From Amycolatopsis regifaucium (GTDB taxonomy: Bacteria; Actinomycetota; Actinomycetes; Mycobacteriales; Pseudonocardiaceae): a DNA stretch of 50,731 nt. Positions 1-8,352 of this stretch are shown piece after piece. The DNA is taken from the NCBI RefSeq assembly GCF_001613935.1, contig NZ_LQCI01000017.1, positions 68,753-119,483 on the forward strand, read 5' to 3'. Position 1 is the first letter of the stretch, and every line of letters begins with the position of its first letter. The translations under genes were made by a program, and so were the position numbers. The notes beneath the pieces were generated by a model that was not told the origin of the DNA, made no database searches, and saw only the letters and a list, made by a program, of their open reading frames with translations.

Positions 1-1
1 G

Positions 2-1036
2 GAAGCCGGTCGTCGTGCCGACCGGGTGCTGGCGCTGCATCCCGCGGTGGTGGTGGGCGGCGAGATCGTGCCGCCTCTGGCGCCCTTGACCGCCGAAGCC
101 GCCGCGGAGGGCGCGATCGGGGGCGGGCAGATCGACGCGATCATCCGCACCCTCACCCGCATCCCCTCCACCGTCCCGGAAGAAGACGTGCGAAGCGGAG
201 AGAAGATCCTGGTCGACCTCGCCCGGCACGCCGGACCCCGGCAGATCGCCCGCGCCGGACGACGCCTCCTCGACAAACTCGACCCGGACGGGAAAGAGCC
301 CCGCAACGAGGACCCGAAGGATGTGCGGCCGGAGTTGCGGTTCGTCCAGCACCGTGACGGCACCCTCGGCCTCAAAGCCACCCTGGACCTCGAAACGTAT
401 GCGCGGTTGAAGTCCGACCTCGACCCGATGGCCAAACCGCACAAAGCCATCGCCGGGGTCCGGGACTCCCGCAGCCAAGATGAGCGTTACGGAGATGCCT
501 TCACCGACTACGTGCGACTCAAGACCACCAGCCGAAACCTTCCGGGACAGGCAGGCGAGGCGACCCACATCCTCGTGACCATGTCCTACGAGGACCTCAT
601 CCGAGACATCGGCGAGGCGCACCTGGACCTCGTCGGGCCGATCAGCGCCACCGACGCCCGCATCCTCGCCTGCGACGCCCGCGTCCGACCCGGCGTCCTC
701 GGCACCGCGGGCGAACCGCTGGACATCGGCCGCTCCAAACGCACCGTGTCGTTGGCCCAGAAGTACGCGTTAACCATCCGCGACGGCGGATGCGCCTTTC
801 CGGGTTGCGATATGCCCGTACCGCGCTGCACCGCACATCACATCGTCTTCTGGCGGCACCACGGCGAAACGAAGATCGACAACCTCGTGCTCCTGTGCAC
901 CAAACACCACCGGCTCATCCACCACAGCGAATGGAAAGTCCAAATCGCCCAAGACGGACTACCCGAATTCACTCCACCCTCCTATCTGGACCCGTCAGGA
1001 GAGCCGAGACGCAACACCATGCACCTCAGGACATAG
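2..1036 (+). CDS. DUF222/13E12-type HNH endonuclease domain protein, 5' end outside window
   Basis: The reading frame is open to the left edge (frame of base 2), so the true start lies upstream and at least 345 residues are present. The N-terminal and middle part resembles the DUF222 region of the actinobacterial 13E12 repeat family. The C-terminus carries an HNH nuclease core: a GCAFPGC zinc pair, RCTAHHI, the NLVLLC strand, then KHHRLIHH. Family members are abundant in actinomycetes, often near mobile DNA, and their biological role is mostly unknown. Nothing links it to the metabolite locus. It ends at TAG, 23 bases before the convergent acetyltransferase gene. Confidence 0.85.
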   Translation, partial: EAGRRADRVLALHPAVVVGGEIVPPLAPLTAEAAAEGAIGGGQIDAIIRTLTRIPSTVPEEDVRSGEKILVDLARHAGPRQIARAGRRLLDKLDPDGKEPRNEDPKDVRPELRFVQHRDGTLGLKATLDLETYARLKSDLDPMAKPHKAIAGVRDSRSQDERYGDAFTDYVRLKTTSRNLPGQAGEATHILVTMSYEDLIRDIGEAHLDLVGPISATDARILACDARVRPGVLGTAGEPLDIGRSKRTVSLAQKYALTIRDGGCAFPGCDMPVPRCTAHHIVFWRHHGETKIDNLVLLCTKHHRLIHHSEWKVQIAQDGLPEFTPPSYLDPSGEPRRNTMHLRT

Positions 1037-1059
1037 ACAAACGCGTCTGTTCCTGAAGC

Positions 1060-1602
1060 TCATGGCGTTCCGGGACAATGCTCTGAGCGCAGCAGACCGT
1101 AGACGAGCACATCGACATACTCGCCGTGCTGGAAGGACCTGCCGTGCATGACCCCTTCCCGGCGGAACCCCAGGCGTTCGAGGGCTTTCTGCTCGCCTAG
1201 GTTACCGCCATTGGTGAGGGCTTCGATTCTGTTCGCAGTCGTGCGGCCGAACAGGTAGTCCACGAGCAGCCTCTGCGCCATTGTGCCCACCCCCTGTCCA
1301 CGATGCTCGGGTAGCACCCCCACGCCGATCTCGTAGGTGACACCCAAGGGGAAGCCGCGGGGCTTCCAGGTGGCGATGCCGATCACCGTGTCGTCGGCCC
1401 GCGCGATCGCAACCGCCGCGGACTCGGCGGAGATGTACCCGTCGATCTCCCATCGCTTGCGGCGTGCCCTCGGATCACCGAATCCGGGCCACTCGAACTC
1501 GCCGAGCGCATCGGGATCCGTGCAGAGGCGGTCGAGAAAGGCGAGATCGGCCTCGGTGAACGCCCTCAAGTGGACTTTGTCCGGGCGGTTCGCTGGAGTC
1601 AT
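1060..1602 (-). CDS. GNAT-family N-acetyltransferase (RimJ/RimL-like)
   Basis: 180 residues from ATG at 1602, chosen because the protein then begins with MTPANRPDKVHLRAFTEAD, the usual first strand and helix of this family; the longer reading frame runs into the transposase remnant. The acetyl-CoA loop is visible as LPEHRGQGVGTMAQRLL, followed by ANRIEALTNGGNLGEQKALERLGF, typical of RimJ/RimL-type enzymes that acetylate N-terminal or small-molecule amines. The substrate cannot be told. It is convergent with the HNH gene and has no obvious operon partner. Confidence 0.85.
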   Translation of the reverse strand: MTPANRPDKVHLRAFTEADLAFLDRLCTDPDALGEFEWPGFGDPRARRKRWEIDGYISAESAAVAIARADDTVIGIATWKPRGFPLGVTYEIGVGVLPEHRGQGVGTMAQRLLVDYLFGRTTANRIEALTNGGNLGEQKALERLGFRREGVMHGRSFQHGEYVDVLVYGLLRSEHCPGTP

Positions 1603-1699
1603 GAAGCCAGTATCGCGCCCGGAACAGCATCCGCCAGCCAGTGAGCACTTCCCGACCTTGTTGCGGCAGGCTGGAGTTTGTCGGTCCCCAGGTGCTGAA

Positions 1700-1805
1700 G
1701 GTGACGAAGGGATCGGCGTGGCCACGGTGTGCCGCTACCTGCACGAAGCCGTCGACCTGCTCGCCCAGCGCGCCCCGCCCCTGACCGCCGCGCTGGGGCA
1801 ACTCG
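1700..1805 (+). pseudogene. IS5-like transposase N-terminal scrap, plus-strand copy
   Basis: A short plus-strand stretch reads GIGVATVCRYLHEAVDLLAQ, which matches the helix-turn-helix segment found at the start of IS5/DDE_4-type transposases. The same segment is encoded in opposite orientation directly to the right (FGIGVATAFRYVRETTELLA). No start, DDE domain or terminal inverted repeat is present, so it is a decayed fragment. Edges are approximate. Confidence 0.55.
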
Positions 1806-2098
1806 CTGGTCAGCGTGGGTGCCGAGGCGGCGAGTAGTTCGGTGGTCTCGCGGACATACCGGAACGCGGTGGCCACGCCGATGCCGAACGCCGCCGCGAG
1901 CCGGGCATAGGTGTCACCGTTGCGCAGATGCGCCAGCACCAGCAACGCCTGCCGATGCGGCGCCAGCCGCCGCCAGGGCGATCCGATCCGCTTCAGATGA
2001 GCACGGATGACCTTCACGACATACCGCAGCGTGGTGGTGGACAAGTCGATCGCCGAGGGATAGCACAGCACGCGAAGCTTGGAAATCCGACGCCCCAA
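1806..2098 (-). pseudogene. IS5-like transposase N-terminal fragment, minus-strand copy
   Basis: The first ~97 residues of a minus-strand reading frame starting at 2098 look like the N-terminal helix-turn-helix domain of IS5-family transposases (RRLAPHRQALLVLAHLRNGD, then FGIGVATAFRYVRETTELLA). The frame then runs into unrelated sequence over the neighbouring inverted scrap, and no catalytic DDE domain follows. This is a 5' remnant; the junction with the plus-strand scrap lies near 1800-1810. Confidence 0.6.
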
Positions 2099-2109
2099 GG
2101 AATCCGAGC

Positions 2110-3054
2110 CTAACCCGACCGAGAACCGAAGCGCGCCAACGCCTCCAGCTTCCAGGCCCGTTTCACATCACTGCCCCGATGCCCCGACCCGTCATCGATC
2201 AGCAACTCCGCACCGGGCCAGGCCCGGGCGAGTTCCCAAGCGGTGTCCGCCGGGCAGCTCAGGTCCCGGCGTCCGTGGATCAGCACACCGGGAATGTCTC
2301 GCAACAGCCCGGCGTCGCGGATCACCGCGCCGGGTTCCAGCCAAGCCTCATGGGAGTAGTAATGCGTGACAATGCGCGCGAAAGCCAGTTCCCATTCGCC
2401 GATCGGACCATTGTGGACGGTCACGCCGGGTTCCAGTGACAGCACCGTGTCCTCCCAGGCGCACCACGCGCGGGCGGCCTCGGTTCGCTCGTGCGGGTCG
2501 GGGTCTTCCATGAGCCGCGCGTAGGCCGCGACCAGGTCACCGGAGAGATCACCGCGGAAACGGGCCCACTCTTCGGGGAAGAACCGGCCTGCGCCGCGAT
2601 ACAGCCAATCGATCTCGGAACGTCGTGTGGTGCTGATGGCGCTGACGATGATCTCCGTGACCCGTTCCGGATATCGTTCGGCGTAGACGAGCGCGAGCGT
2701 CGTGCCCCATGAGCCGCCGGTGACGAGCCAGCGTTCGATTCCCAGGTGTTCCCGGAGCCGTTCCATGTCGGCGACGAGATGATCCGTCGTGTTGTGCCGC
2801 ATGTCGGTCGACGGGTCGCTCGCATGCGGGGTGCTGCGGCCGCAGCCGCGCTGGTCGAACAGCACCGCGCGGTAGCGGGCGGGGTCGAACATGCGCCGCA
2901 TTCCCGGCGTGCACCCCTGGCCGGGACCGCCGTGCAGCATTACCGCGGGTTTCCCGTCCGGGTTCCCGCAGGTCTCCCAGTAGACGGCATTGTCGTCACC
3001 TACCTCGAGCAGCCCCGCGTCGTAAGGCTCGATGGGTGGATACAGGTCGACCAT
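2110..3054 (-). CDS. pip: Proline iminopeptidase (alpha/beta hydrolase, peptidase S33)
   Basis: 314 residues, the usual size for proline iminopeptidases, which remove N-terminal proline from peptides in the cytoplasm. The start at 3054 gives MVDLYPPIEPYDAGLLEVGD, the characteristic family N-terminus. HGGPGQGC forms the oxyanion region, FDQRGCGRS follows, and GGSWGTTLAL contains the nucleophile Ser. IHGRRDLSCP and a C-terminal GSGHRG supply the acidic residue and the His. It is transcribed divergently from the YbdK-type gene. Likely housekeeping. Confidence 0.9.
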   Translation of the reverse strand: MVDLYPPIEPYDAGLLEVGDDNAVYWETCGNPDGKPAVMLHGGPGQGCTPGMRRMFDPARYRAVLFDQRGCGRSTPHASDPSTDMRHNTTDHLVADMERLREHLGIERWLVTGGSWGTTLALVYAERYPERVTEIIVSAISTTRRSEIDWLYRGAGRFFPEEWARFRGDLSGDLVAAYARLMEDPDPHERTEAARAWCAWEDTVLSLEPGVTVHNGPIGEWELAFARIVTHYYSHEAWLEPGAVIRDAGLLRDIPGVLIHGRRDLSCPADTAWELARAWPGAELLIDDGSGHRGSDVKRAWKLEALARFGSRSG

Positions 3055-3203
3055 TCCCTCAGCGTAGCCGAGCTGATCAAGACTTTCCGTGATGCCGCGA
3101 AACACTTTCGCCGCAACGAAGTTCAGCACACCGGCCCTTTCCCCACCGCGTCAGGAGGGGGAGATTCATCGGTACCGGCGAAAACCACCAGAGACGGGGA
3201 GCC

Positions 3204-4301
3204 ATGGCGGTTTGCGGCACGAACTTCACCCTTGGCGTGGAAGAAGAGTTCGTCCTTCTCGATCCGCTGGACGGCTCGGTCGCGTTGCGCGCGCCCGATC
3301 TTCTCGAACACCTCGGCCCCGAGCCGGACGTCACCGGGGAGCTGATGCGGTTCCAGATCGAGACCGCCACCGGCATCTGCCGCGATCTCGACGAGGTGCG
3401 CTCGGAATTGACCCGGTTACGGCGGATCGTCGCGAAGGCCGCGGAAGCCGACGGCTGCCTGGTGGTGGCGTCCGGAATTCCGCCCGGTGCTCTCCGGGTG
3501 GACGCAATCACGCCCGAACCGCGGTACCGGCGGATGGCGCAGGCGTTCCCCGACTTGATCGACGACGCGGGGACGTGCGCCTGTCATGTGCACGTCGGCT
3601 TGCCGTCGCGGGATCTCGGGGTGCGGGTCCTCGCCGGCCTGCGGCCGTGGCTCGCTCCGTTGCTGGCGCTCAGCGCCAATTCCCCGATCGTGAGCGGCGT
3701 GGATTCCGGGTGGGCGAGCAGGCGCTTCCCGATCTGGGACCGGTGGCCGACGGCGAAACTTCCCGAAGAATGGACCGGCGCGGCCGCGTACGACCGTAGC
3801 GTCGAGGAGGCACTGCGCCAGGGTGCCGCCCTAGACACGGCAGGGGTGTATTACTACGCCCGGCTCTCCCCCCGCCATCCCACGGTGGAGGTACGGATCG
3901 CCGACGTCTGCCTGTCGGTCGAGGACGCCGTCCTCCTCGCGGCGCTGGTGCGCGGACTGGTCACGACCTGCGCCGGGACGACCACGCCGCCGCGTGCCCA
4001 CAGCGCCAGGATCGGCGCGGCACTCACGGCCGCCGCGCGCCGGGGCCTCGACGGGCCGGGAATCGACGTCTTCACCGGCCGGGAGGCCGATCAGCGCGGA
4101 CTTCTCGGTGAGCTCGTCGATTTCATCTCACCCGCGCTCAGGGCCGCCGGTGACCTCGACGACGTCGAGCAGGGGCTGCACTCCCTTTTCGAGCGCGGCA
4201 CCGGCGCGACCCGGCAACGCCGCCTGCTCACGGAAGCGGCTTCGCCTGGTGCGTTCGCCACGGATCTCGCCCTCGCGACGACGGGAGTCCCGGCGCGGTG
4301 A
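3204..4301 (+). CDS. YbdK-family carboxylate-amine ligase (glutamate-cysteine ligase type 2)
   Basis: 365 residues starting with MAVCGTNFTLGVEEEFVLLD; GVEEEF is the family signature for the Mg-ATP/glutamate site. ACHVHVGLPSR and a later HPTVEVRIADVCLSVEDAVL are further conserved blocks. Family members form gamma-glutamyl amide bonds with weak cysteine ligase activity; actinomycetes often have several copies, and some act in ergothioneine or mycothiol-like thiol metabolism. Convergent with NarL regulator 1 (13-base gap). Whether it serves the metabolite locus is unknown. Confidence 0.85.
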   Translation: MAVCGTNFTLGVEEEFVLLDPLDGSVALRAPDLLEHLGPEPDVTGELMRFQIETATGICRDLDEVRSELTRLRRIVAKAAEADGCLVVASGIPPGALRVDAITPEPRYRRMAQAFPDLIDDAGTCACHVHVGLPSRDLGVRVLAGLRPWLAPLLALSANSPIVSGVDSGWASRRFPIWDRWPTAKLPEEWTGAAAYDRSVEEALRQGAALDTAGVYYYARLSPRHPTVEVRIADVCLSVEDAVLLAALVRGLVTTCAGTTTPPRAHSARIGAALTAAARRGLDGPGIDVFTGREADQRGLLGELVDFISPALRAAGDLDDVEQGLHSLFERGTGATRQRRLLTEAASPGAFATDLALATTGVPAR

Positions 4302-4314
4302 GCCGAGGCTCCCG

Positions 4315-4920
4315 TCACAGCCAGCCGGACTCGCGCGCGATCCGGACCGCGTCGACCCGGTTGCGGGCGCCGAGCTTCGACACGATCGTCGTCAGGTAGT
4401 TCCGCACGGTCCCGGCGGAGAGGAACAGTTCGGCCGCGATCTCGGTCGGTTCGGAGCCGACCGAGGCCAGCCGGAGTACTTCGATCTCCCGGGCGCTGAG
4501 CGGGCATTCCTCGCTGTCCCACGCCGCGAGCGCCAGATCGCCGTCGACGACGCGCCGTCCGGCGGCGACCCCGCGGATCGCGTTGGCCAGCCTGTCGGCG
4601 GGGGCGTCCTTGCGCAGGAAGCCGTTGACCTTCGCGGCCAGGGCTCGTCGAAGGGTGCCGGGACTGCCGAGCGAGGTGAGGATCAGCGTGCGCACCCCTG
4701 GCAGCTGTTCGTGCAGTTCGGCGGCCGCGGTGAGCCCGTCCTTGCCGGGGAGATCGATGTCGATGAGCGCGATGTCGGGTCGCGCGGACCGGGCGAGCGG
4801 GAGGATCTCCTCACCGCTGGCGCATTCGGCGACGACCTCGATATCGGCTTCCAGCCCGAGCAGCGCGACCAGGGCCCCACGGACAATGTGCATGTCCTCC
4901 GCCACCAGGACCTTGATCAT
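4315..4920 (-). CDS. NarL/FixJ-type response regulator 1 of 3 paralogues
   Basis: 201 residues. The receiver domain (1-~120) has the acidic pair in VLVAEDMH, the phosphoacceptor Asp in ALIDIDLPGKDG, the Thr in LILTSLG and the Lys in FLRKDAP. The C-terminal LuxR helix-turn-helix (~140-201) reads LSAREIEVLRLASVGSEPTE then LSAGTVRNYLTTIVSKL. It is close in sequence to the regulators at 7582 and 13235. No kinase gene is adjacent; the nearest is the fused kinase 6 kb away. It probably binds DNA as a phosphorylated dimer and controls part of this locus. Confidence 0.93.
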   Translation of the reverse strand: MIKVLVAEDMHIVRGALVALLGLEADIEVVAECASGEEILPLARSARPDIALIDIDLPGKDGLTAAAELHEQLPGVRTLILTSLGSPGTLRRALAAKVNGFLRKDAPADRLANAIRGVAAGRRVVDGDLALAAWDSEECPLSAREIEVLRLASVGSEPTEIAAELFLSAGTVRNYLTTIVSKLGARNRVDAVRIARESGWL

Positions 4921-5315
4921 CGCCCCATCTGCCTTTCCCCTGCGCCTCGCCCCGAGCCGACAATACTATCCTCACACACCCGTCCCACGAAATGGAAACC
5001 GGCCCTTGACCGTCGCGGGGGACACGGTCAAGGGCCGGTTCTGTGTTGCCGCGGGAATACTTTCTTCGGACCGCACCAACACGGCCGGGGTGGGTCCGGC
5101 ATGCCTGCGCTACCAGGAATTCTGCGGCCATCGAGCGTGGAGATCCAGTGCGCGCACCACCGCCGGCCTGTGGTTTTCGCATGTGAGATTTTCACGTCGG
5201 CGCGCACATGAATCCATATGCGGCGGTGAATCAAGCACTTCAGGAGAAGCGGCGGCGAACACTACTGTCGAAACCGTAAAGCACGCCAGAATTCCTCGAT
5301 CGAAAGGACGGTACA
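4921..5315. other. Intergenic region between NarL regulator 1 and AraC regulator 1
   Basis: 395 bases without a convincing gene. It must contain the divergent promoters of NarL regulator 1 (minus) and AraC 1 (plus). A long perfect hairpin (4997-5040, listed separately) lies 76 bases upstream of the NarL start. The rest is less GC-rich than the coding sequence. Small frames here lack ribosome binding sites or coding bias. Confidence 0.6.
4997..5040. terminator. 17-bp perfect hairpin upstream of NarL regulator 1
   Basis: Arms 4997-5013 and 5024-5040 (AACCGGCCCTTGACCGT and its exact complement) enclose a 10-base loop. Its strength suits an actinobacterial terminator, but no gene on either strand ends just before it. 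It lies upstream of the NarL start instead. It may be a relic terminator, or a leader structure or regulatory site if the NarL transcript begins further upstream. Confidence 0.5.
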
Positions 5316-6059
5316 ATGGATGAGACTGTCCGGCGAGCCGTGGAGCGAGCCATTGGGGCCATGAACGAGAAACTGGGGGAAGAGCTCACTATCGACGACA
5401 TCGCCCGCGCCGCGACGTTCAGCAAATTCCATTTCACCAGGGTGTTCCAGCAGGCCACCGGGGTCTCGCCCGGCCGGTTCCTGTCCGCGCTGCGGCTCGA
5501 CGAGGCCAAACGCCTGCTGCTGACGACCTCGATCACGGTCGCCGACATCAGCCACCGCGTCGGTTACAACAGTGTCGGCACCTTCAGCACGCGGTTCAGC
5601 AGCCGCGTCGGCCTCTCCCCCTCCGCGTACCGCCAGCAGGGCGGTTTCCAGCACCGGCTGGCCGGTGAACCCCGTCCCGGCGCGCAGCCGGCGATCGTCC
5701 GCGGTTTCGTTTCGGCGCCGCCGGAGATCTCGCCCGGCCTCGTCTTCGTCGGTCTCTTCCCGACGCGCATCCCGGAAGGCGCGCCTGTGCGCTACGCGGT
5801 CATCGAGGCCCCCGGCCCCTATCAGCTGGCCGAGGTCCCGGAAGGCACCTGGCATCTCGTCGCGCACTGTGTGACCGGACCGCTCACGCGTCGCGGCGCT
5901 GGATTCACCGGTCACCACGGCCCGATCACCGTCGAACCCGGGGTCACCGCGCGGCTGGCCGACCTGCGGGTACGGCCGAAGCGCCTGTTCGACCCGCCGG
6001 TACTGCTCGCGCTGCCCGACCTGCGGCACCGGCCGAGGCCGTTCAAGCACGCGGCCTGA
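5316..6059 (+). CDS. AraC-family transcriptional regulator 1
   Basis: 247 residues with the DNA-binding domain at the N-terminus (about 1-110), which is the reverse of classical AraC order. Helix-turn-helix 1 is ELTIDDIARAATFSKFHFTR, followed by FQQATGVSPGRFL. Helix-turn-helix 2 is ITVADISHRVGYNSVGTFST, then GLSPSAYR. The C-terminal half (about 120-245) is a beta-rich segment of unknown ligand that also contains a PGLVFVGLFP-type stretch shared with AraC 2 at 36864. Start ATG is preceded by AAAGGA. Convergent with the DUF1702 gene across a strong hairpin. Confidence 0.9.
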   Translation: MDETVRRAVERAIGAMNEKLGEELTIDDIARAATFSKFHFTRVFQQATGVSPGRFLSALRLDEAKRLLLTTSITVADISHRVGYNSVGTFSTRFSSRVGLSPSAYRQQGGFQHRLAGEPRPGAQPAIVRGFVSAPPEISPGLVFVGLFPTRIPEGAPVRYAVIEAPGPYQLAEVPEGTWHLVAHCVTGPLTRRGAGFTGHHGPITVEPGVTARLADLRVRPKRLFDPPVLLALPDLRHRPRPFKHAA

Positions 6060-6072
6060 TCCTCACCTGGTG

Positions 6073-6125
6073 TCATGAGGGGTCCCCAACGGACGAAAGA
6101 TGTCCGATGGGGACCCCTCATGACG
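6073..6125. terminator. Bidirectional hairpin terminator between AraC 1 and DUF1702 gene
   Basis: A 23-bp stem with one mismatch and a 7-base loop: left arm starts at 6073 with GTCATGAGGGGTCCCC and the complementary arm ends at 6125. It sits between two convergent stop codons (6059 and 6137), so it can end transcription from both sides. Confidence 0.85.
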
Positions 6126-6136
6126 TTCACGGGACC

Positions 6137-7132
6137 TCAGGCGGAGAGGCGGCCAGCAGAAGGAGCGAAGGCCTCGCGGATGTTCCGCCGCCACAGTTCG
6201 TAGGCCGGGGTGCCGTCCGCGGCGTTCTCGGCCACTTCGGTCCGGTCGGCGAGGTCGACGGCCTCCTCGATGCTCAGCCCGGCGAGCGTCCGCGCGGCGC
6301 GACGGGTGTGCGGCGGGACGAACGACGAGAACGTCCTCGCCTTCACCGCGAAGACGACGCCGAGGCCGAGTTCGTCCTGGTGCTCCCCCGCCGCCTCGTG
6401 CAGCACGGTCAGTCCCCGCTGGTCGCAGCCGCCGGCGAAGGTCGAGGCCAGCCCGACACCGCTCCACAGGTCGGGGCGGCGCCCGGCGGGGAAGCGGTTC
6501 ACCGCGGCGGCGACCTTCCCCGGATCGGCACCGTTGATGAACCACAGCGCACGCCCGACGCCCTGGTCGCAGGCGCGGGCGAAGTACGACGGCCCGCCCG
6601 CCCACGCGTACGGGGCGGGGACGAACTGCTCGTCGACCCATTTGCGGGTGTCGAAGTACGCGCGGTCGAAGCCGTAGCCGTCGACGGCCAGCCAGCTCAT
6701 CGTCGGGTGGTACGGCACGCCGTCCAGCTCCGGCAGCACCTTCTTCCACAGCGGCCGGGGCAGCCGCGCCATGGCGAAGCCGATGCCGATGTAGGTCAGG
6801 AACAGATGCGGACGGCCGGGACCGCTCATCAGTTCGGCCGTACGGTCCTTACGTCCGCCGGGCATGACGTCCAGGATGGTGAACGCCATCGCCGCGCCCT
6901 CGTAGGCGAACCCGCGCATCTCCGGCTCCACCATGTCCAGCCGCCGCTCGGCCTCCCACAGCGCCGGAGCGTCGATCCCCCATTCGAACCCGCACACCAC
7001 CGCCTGCGGGATCGACTCCAGCCTGGCGGTCGCCGTCGTCGGCGGGATCCCGAAGCCGCGTCCCTCGAAGCCGACCGAAGCCAGCGAGGGCGCGAACAGG
7101 ACCTTGCGCAGGGCACCCAGCAATGAAGTCAT
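6137..7132 (-). CDS. DUF1702 protein, enediyne E2-like (paralogue of E3 at 35748)
   Basis: 331 residues from ATG 7132, with AGGA upstream. DUF1702 proteins are conserved in enediyne clusters, and their exact reaction in core maturation is unsettled. Shared blocks with the protein at 35748 include RGFAYEGAAMAF, VGIGWA/IGIGFAMARLPR, DGYGFDRAYF, DQGVGRALWFI and GVGLASTFA. From memory of the C-1027-type nomenclature, nine-membered clusters carry two such proteins, E2 and E3; here they are separated by about 28 kb. Assignment to E2 rather than E3 is made because the other copy sits next to UnbV/UnbU. Confidence 0.85.
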   Translation of the reverse strand: MTSLLGALRKVLFAPSLASVGFEGRGFGIPPTTATARLESIPQAVVCGFEWGIDAPALWEAERRLDMVEPEMRGFAYEGAAMAFTILDVMPGGRKDRTAELMSGPGRPHLFLTYIGIGFAMARLPRPLWKKVLPELDGVPYHPTMSWLAVDGYGFDRAYFDTRKWVDEQFVPAPYAWAGGPSYFARACDQGVGRALWFINGADPGKVAAAVNRFPAGRRPDLWSGVGLASTFAGGCDQRGLTVLHEAAGEHQDELGLGVVFAVKARTFSSFVPPHTRRAARTLAGLSIEEAVDLADRTEVAENAADGTPAYELWRRNIREAFAPSAGRLSA

Positions 7133-7394
7133 CACGTACGTCCTTTGTGGATAGTGTCGGCTTCGCGCGCGAACTCGGCTCCCGCCGAGGAGACCACGCC
7201 GTGCTCGCCGTGCGCTCGATGGCCGATCGAGGTCTCGGCCGGTACCTCCGAACAGTCCACACCCCGTCGGCAAGAATGGCGAATTCACCCGTTCGCCGGA
7301 TGAATTCACCACAGCCGACCGTACTCACCGGCGAATGAAAAGCACTTATGGCGGAAATTTTACCGTCTTCTGACCTGACACCGAGTAATCGATC

Positions 7395-7412
7395 GATCGC
7401 TCATCAGCGATC
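7395..7412. promoter_or_regulatory. Inverted repeat, candidate operator
   Basis: Perfect 7-bp arms GATCGCT and AGCGATC separated by CATC, within a run of GATC-rich sequence in the divergent intergenic region. It could be a site for a dimeric regulator such as the NarL, AraC or SARP-associated proteins of this locus; no cognate protein can be named. Confidence 0.35.
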
Positions 7413-7516
7413 CGCCCATGATCGTCCGATCTTCGCCATCTCCGCAGCTCACCCGGGCCCTGAAGCCGCCGACCAGAGCGCCGGAAATAGTACAACCTTG
7501 AATCGTGCGTTTTATA

Positions 7517-7545
7517 TTCACTCTTCCGGGTTTGCTGGCTACACT
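7517..7545 (+). promoter_or_regulatory. Candidate promoter of NarL regulator 2
   Basis: TTCACT (7517-7522), a 17-base spacer and TACACT (7540-7545) resemble vegetative -35/-10 boxes. They lie 37 bases upstream of the GTG start at 7582, which has an AGGAGG ribosome site. Prediction by eye only. Confidence 0.35.
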
Positions 7546-7581
7546 GAGAGTTAGCACTTCTGGGGGAAAGAGGAGGTCGGA

Positions 7582-8187
7582 GTGATCCGAGTCCTATTGG
7601 CCGAGGATATGCACATGGTTCGCGGCGCCTTGGTCGCACTGCTGAACCTCGAACAGGACATAGCGGTCGTCGCCGAGGTCTGCTCTGGCGACAAGATCCT
7701 TCCGATGGCCGCGGAGTACCTCCCGGACGTCGCGATCATCGACATCGACCTGCCGGCCAAAGACGGCCTCTCCGCCGCTTCCGAGCTCTACCAGCAACTC
7801 CCGTGCGTCCGCACGCTCATCCTCACCTCGCTCGGCCGTCCGGGCACCGTGCGCCGCGCGCTCGACGCGAAGGTCAACGGCTTCCTGCTCAAGGACGCGC
7901 CGGCCGACAAGCTCGCCAACGCGGTCCGCTCCGTCGCCCTCGGGCGCCGCGTCATCGACAGCGAACTCGCGTTGTCCGCCTGGGAAACGGAAGATTGCCC
8001 GCTGACCCCGCGGGAAGCGGAGATCCTGCGCCTCGCCGCGAACGGGTACACGGTCGCCGACATCGCGGCCGAGCTGTTCCTGTCGCCCGGCACGGTGCGG
8101 AACTATCTCGCCACGGTGGTCACGAAACTCAACGCCCGCAACCGGGTCGACGCCATCCGCATCGCCACCGATTCCGACTGGCTCTGA
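7582..8187 (+). CDS. NarL/FixJ-type response regulator 2 of 3 paralogues
   Basis: 201 residues from GTG 7582, preceded by AGGAGG. The receiver domain keeps the acidic pair (LLAEDMH), phosphoacceptor Asp (AIIDIDLPAKDG), Thr (LILTSLG) and Lys (FLLKDAP). The LuxR helix-turn-helix is LTPREAEILRLAANGYTVAD then LSPGTVRNYLATVVTKL. It is nearly the same length and layout as the regulators at 4315 and 13235, so all three probably arose by duplication. It heads a plus-strand series with SARP 1 and HxlR 1. Confidence 0.93.
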   Translation: MIRVLLAEDMHMVRGALVALLNLEQDIAVVAEVCSGDKILPMAAEYLPDVAIIDIDLPAKDGLSAASELYQQLPCVRTLILTSLGRPGTVRRALDAKVNGFLLKDAPADKLANAVRSVALGRRVIDSELALSAWETEDCPLTPREAEILRLAANGYTVADIAAELFLSPGTVRNYLATVVTKLNARNRVDAIRIATDSDWL

Positions 8188-8303
8188 CCGCGCGCGTCTT
8201 CTCGTTTGCCACAACCGGTTCCGCGCGCCAAGTCATGACGATCGCATGCGGGACAACGAAAAAATCATGGTTTGCCCGGTATTTCCGGCACTGTTCCGAA
8301 GGT

Positions 8304-8332
8304 TCCCCCTCTGTCATCGTCACAGAGGGGGA
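8304..8332 (+). promoter_or_regulatory. Hairpin in SARP 1 leader
   Basis: Perfect 11-bp arms (TCCCCCTCTGT and its complement) with a 7-base loop, ending 20 bases before the SARP 1 ATG. The right arm is immediately followed by the purine-rich ribosome site. It could weaken readthrough from NarL regulator 2, occlude translation initiation, or serve as an operator. Confidence 0.45.
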
Positions 8333-8352
8333 GTTCGGCGGAGGGGGCAGGG

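Larger units (their letters stand above)
7133..7581. other. Divergent regulatory region between DUF1702 (E2-like) gene and NarL regulator 2
   Basis: 449 bases with no supported gene. It is noticeably more AT-rich near 7340-7400 and 7490-7550 than its surroundings. It carries an inverted repeat (7395-7412) and a possible sigma-70-like promoter (7517-7545) for NarL regulator 2, both listed separately. The length suggests multi-factor regulation of both flanking genes. Confidence 0.6.
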
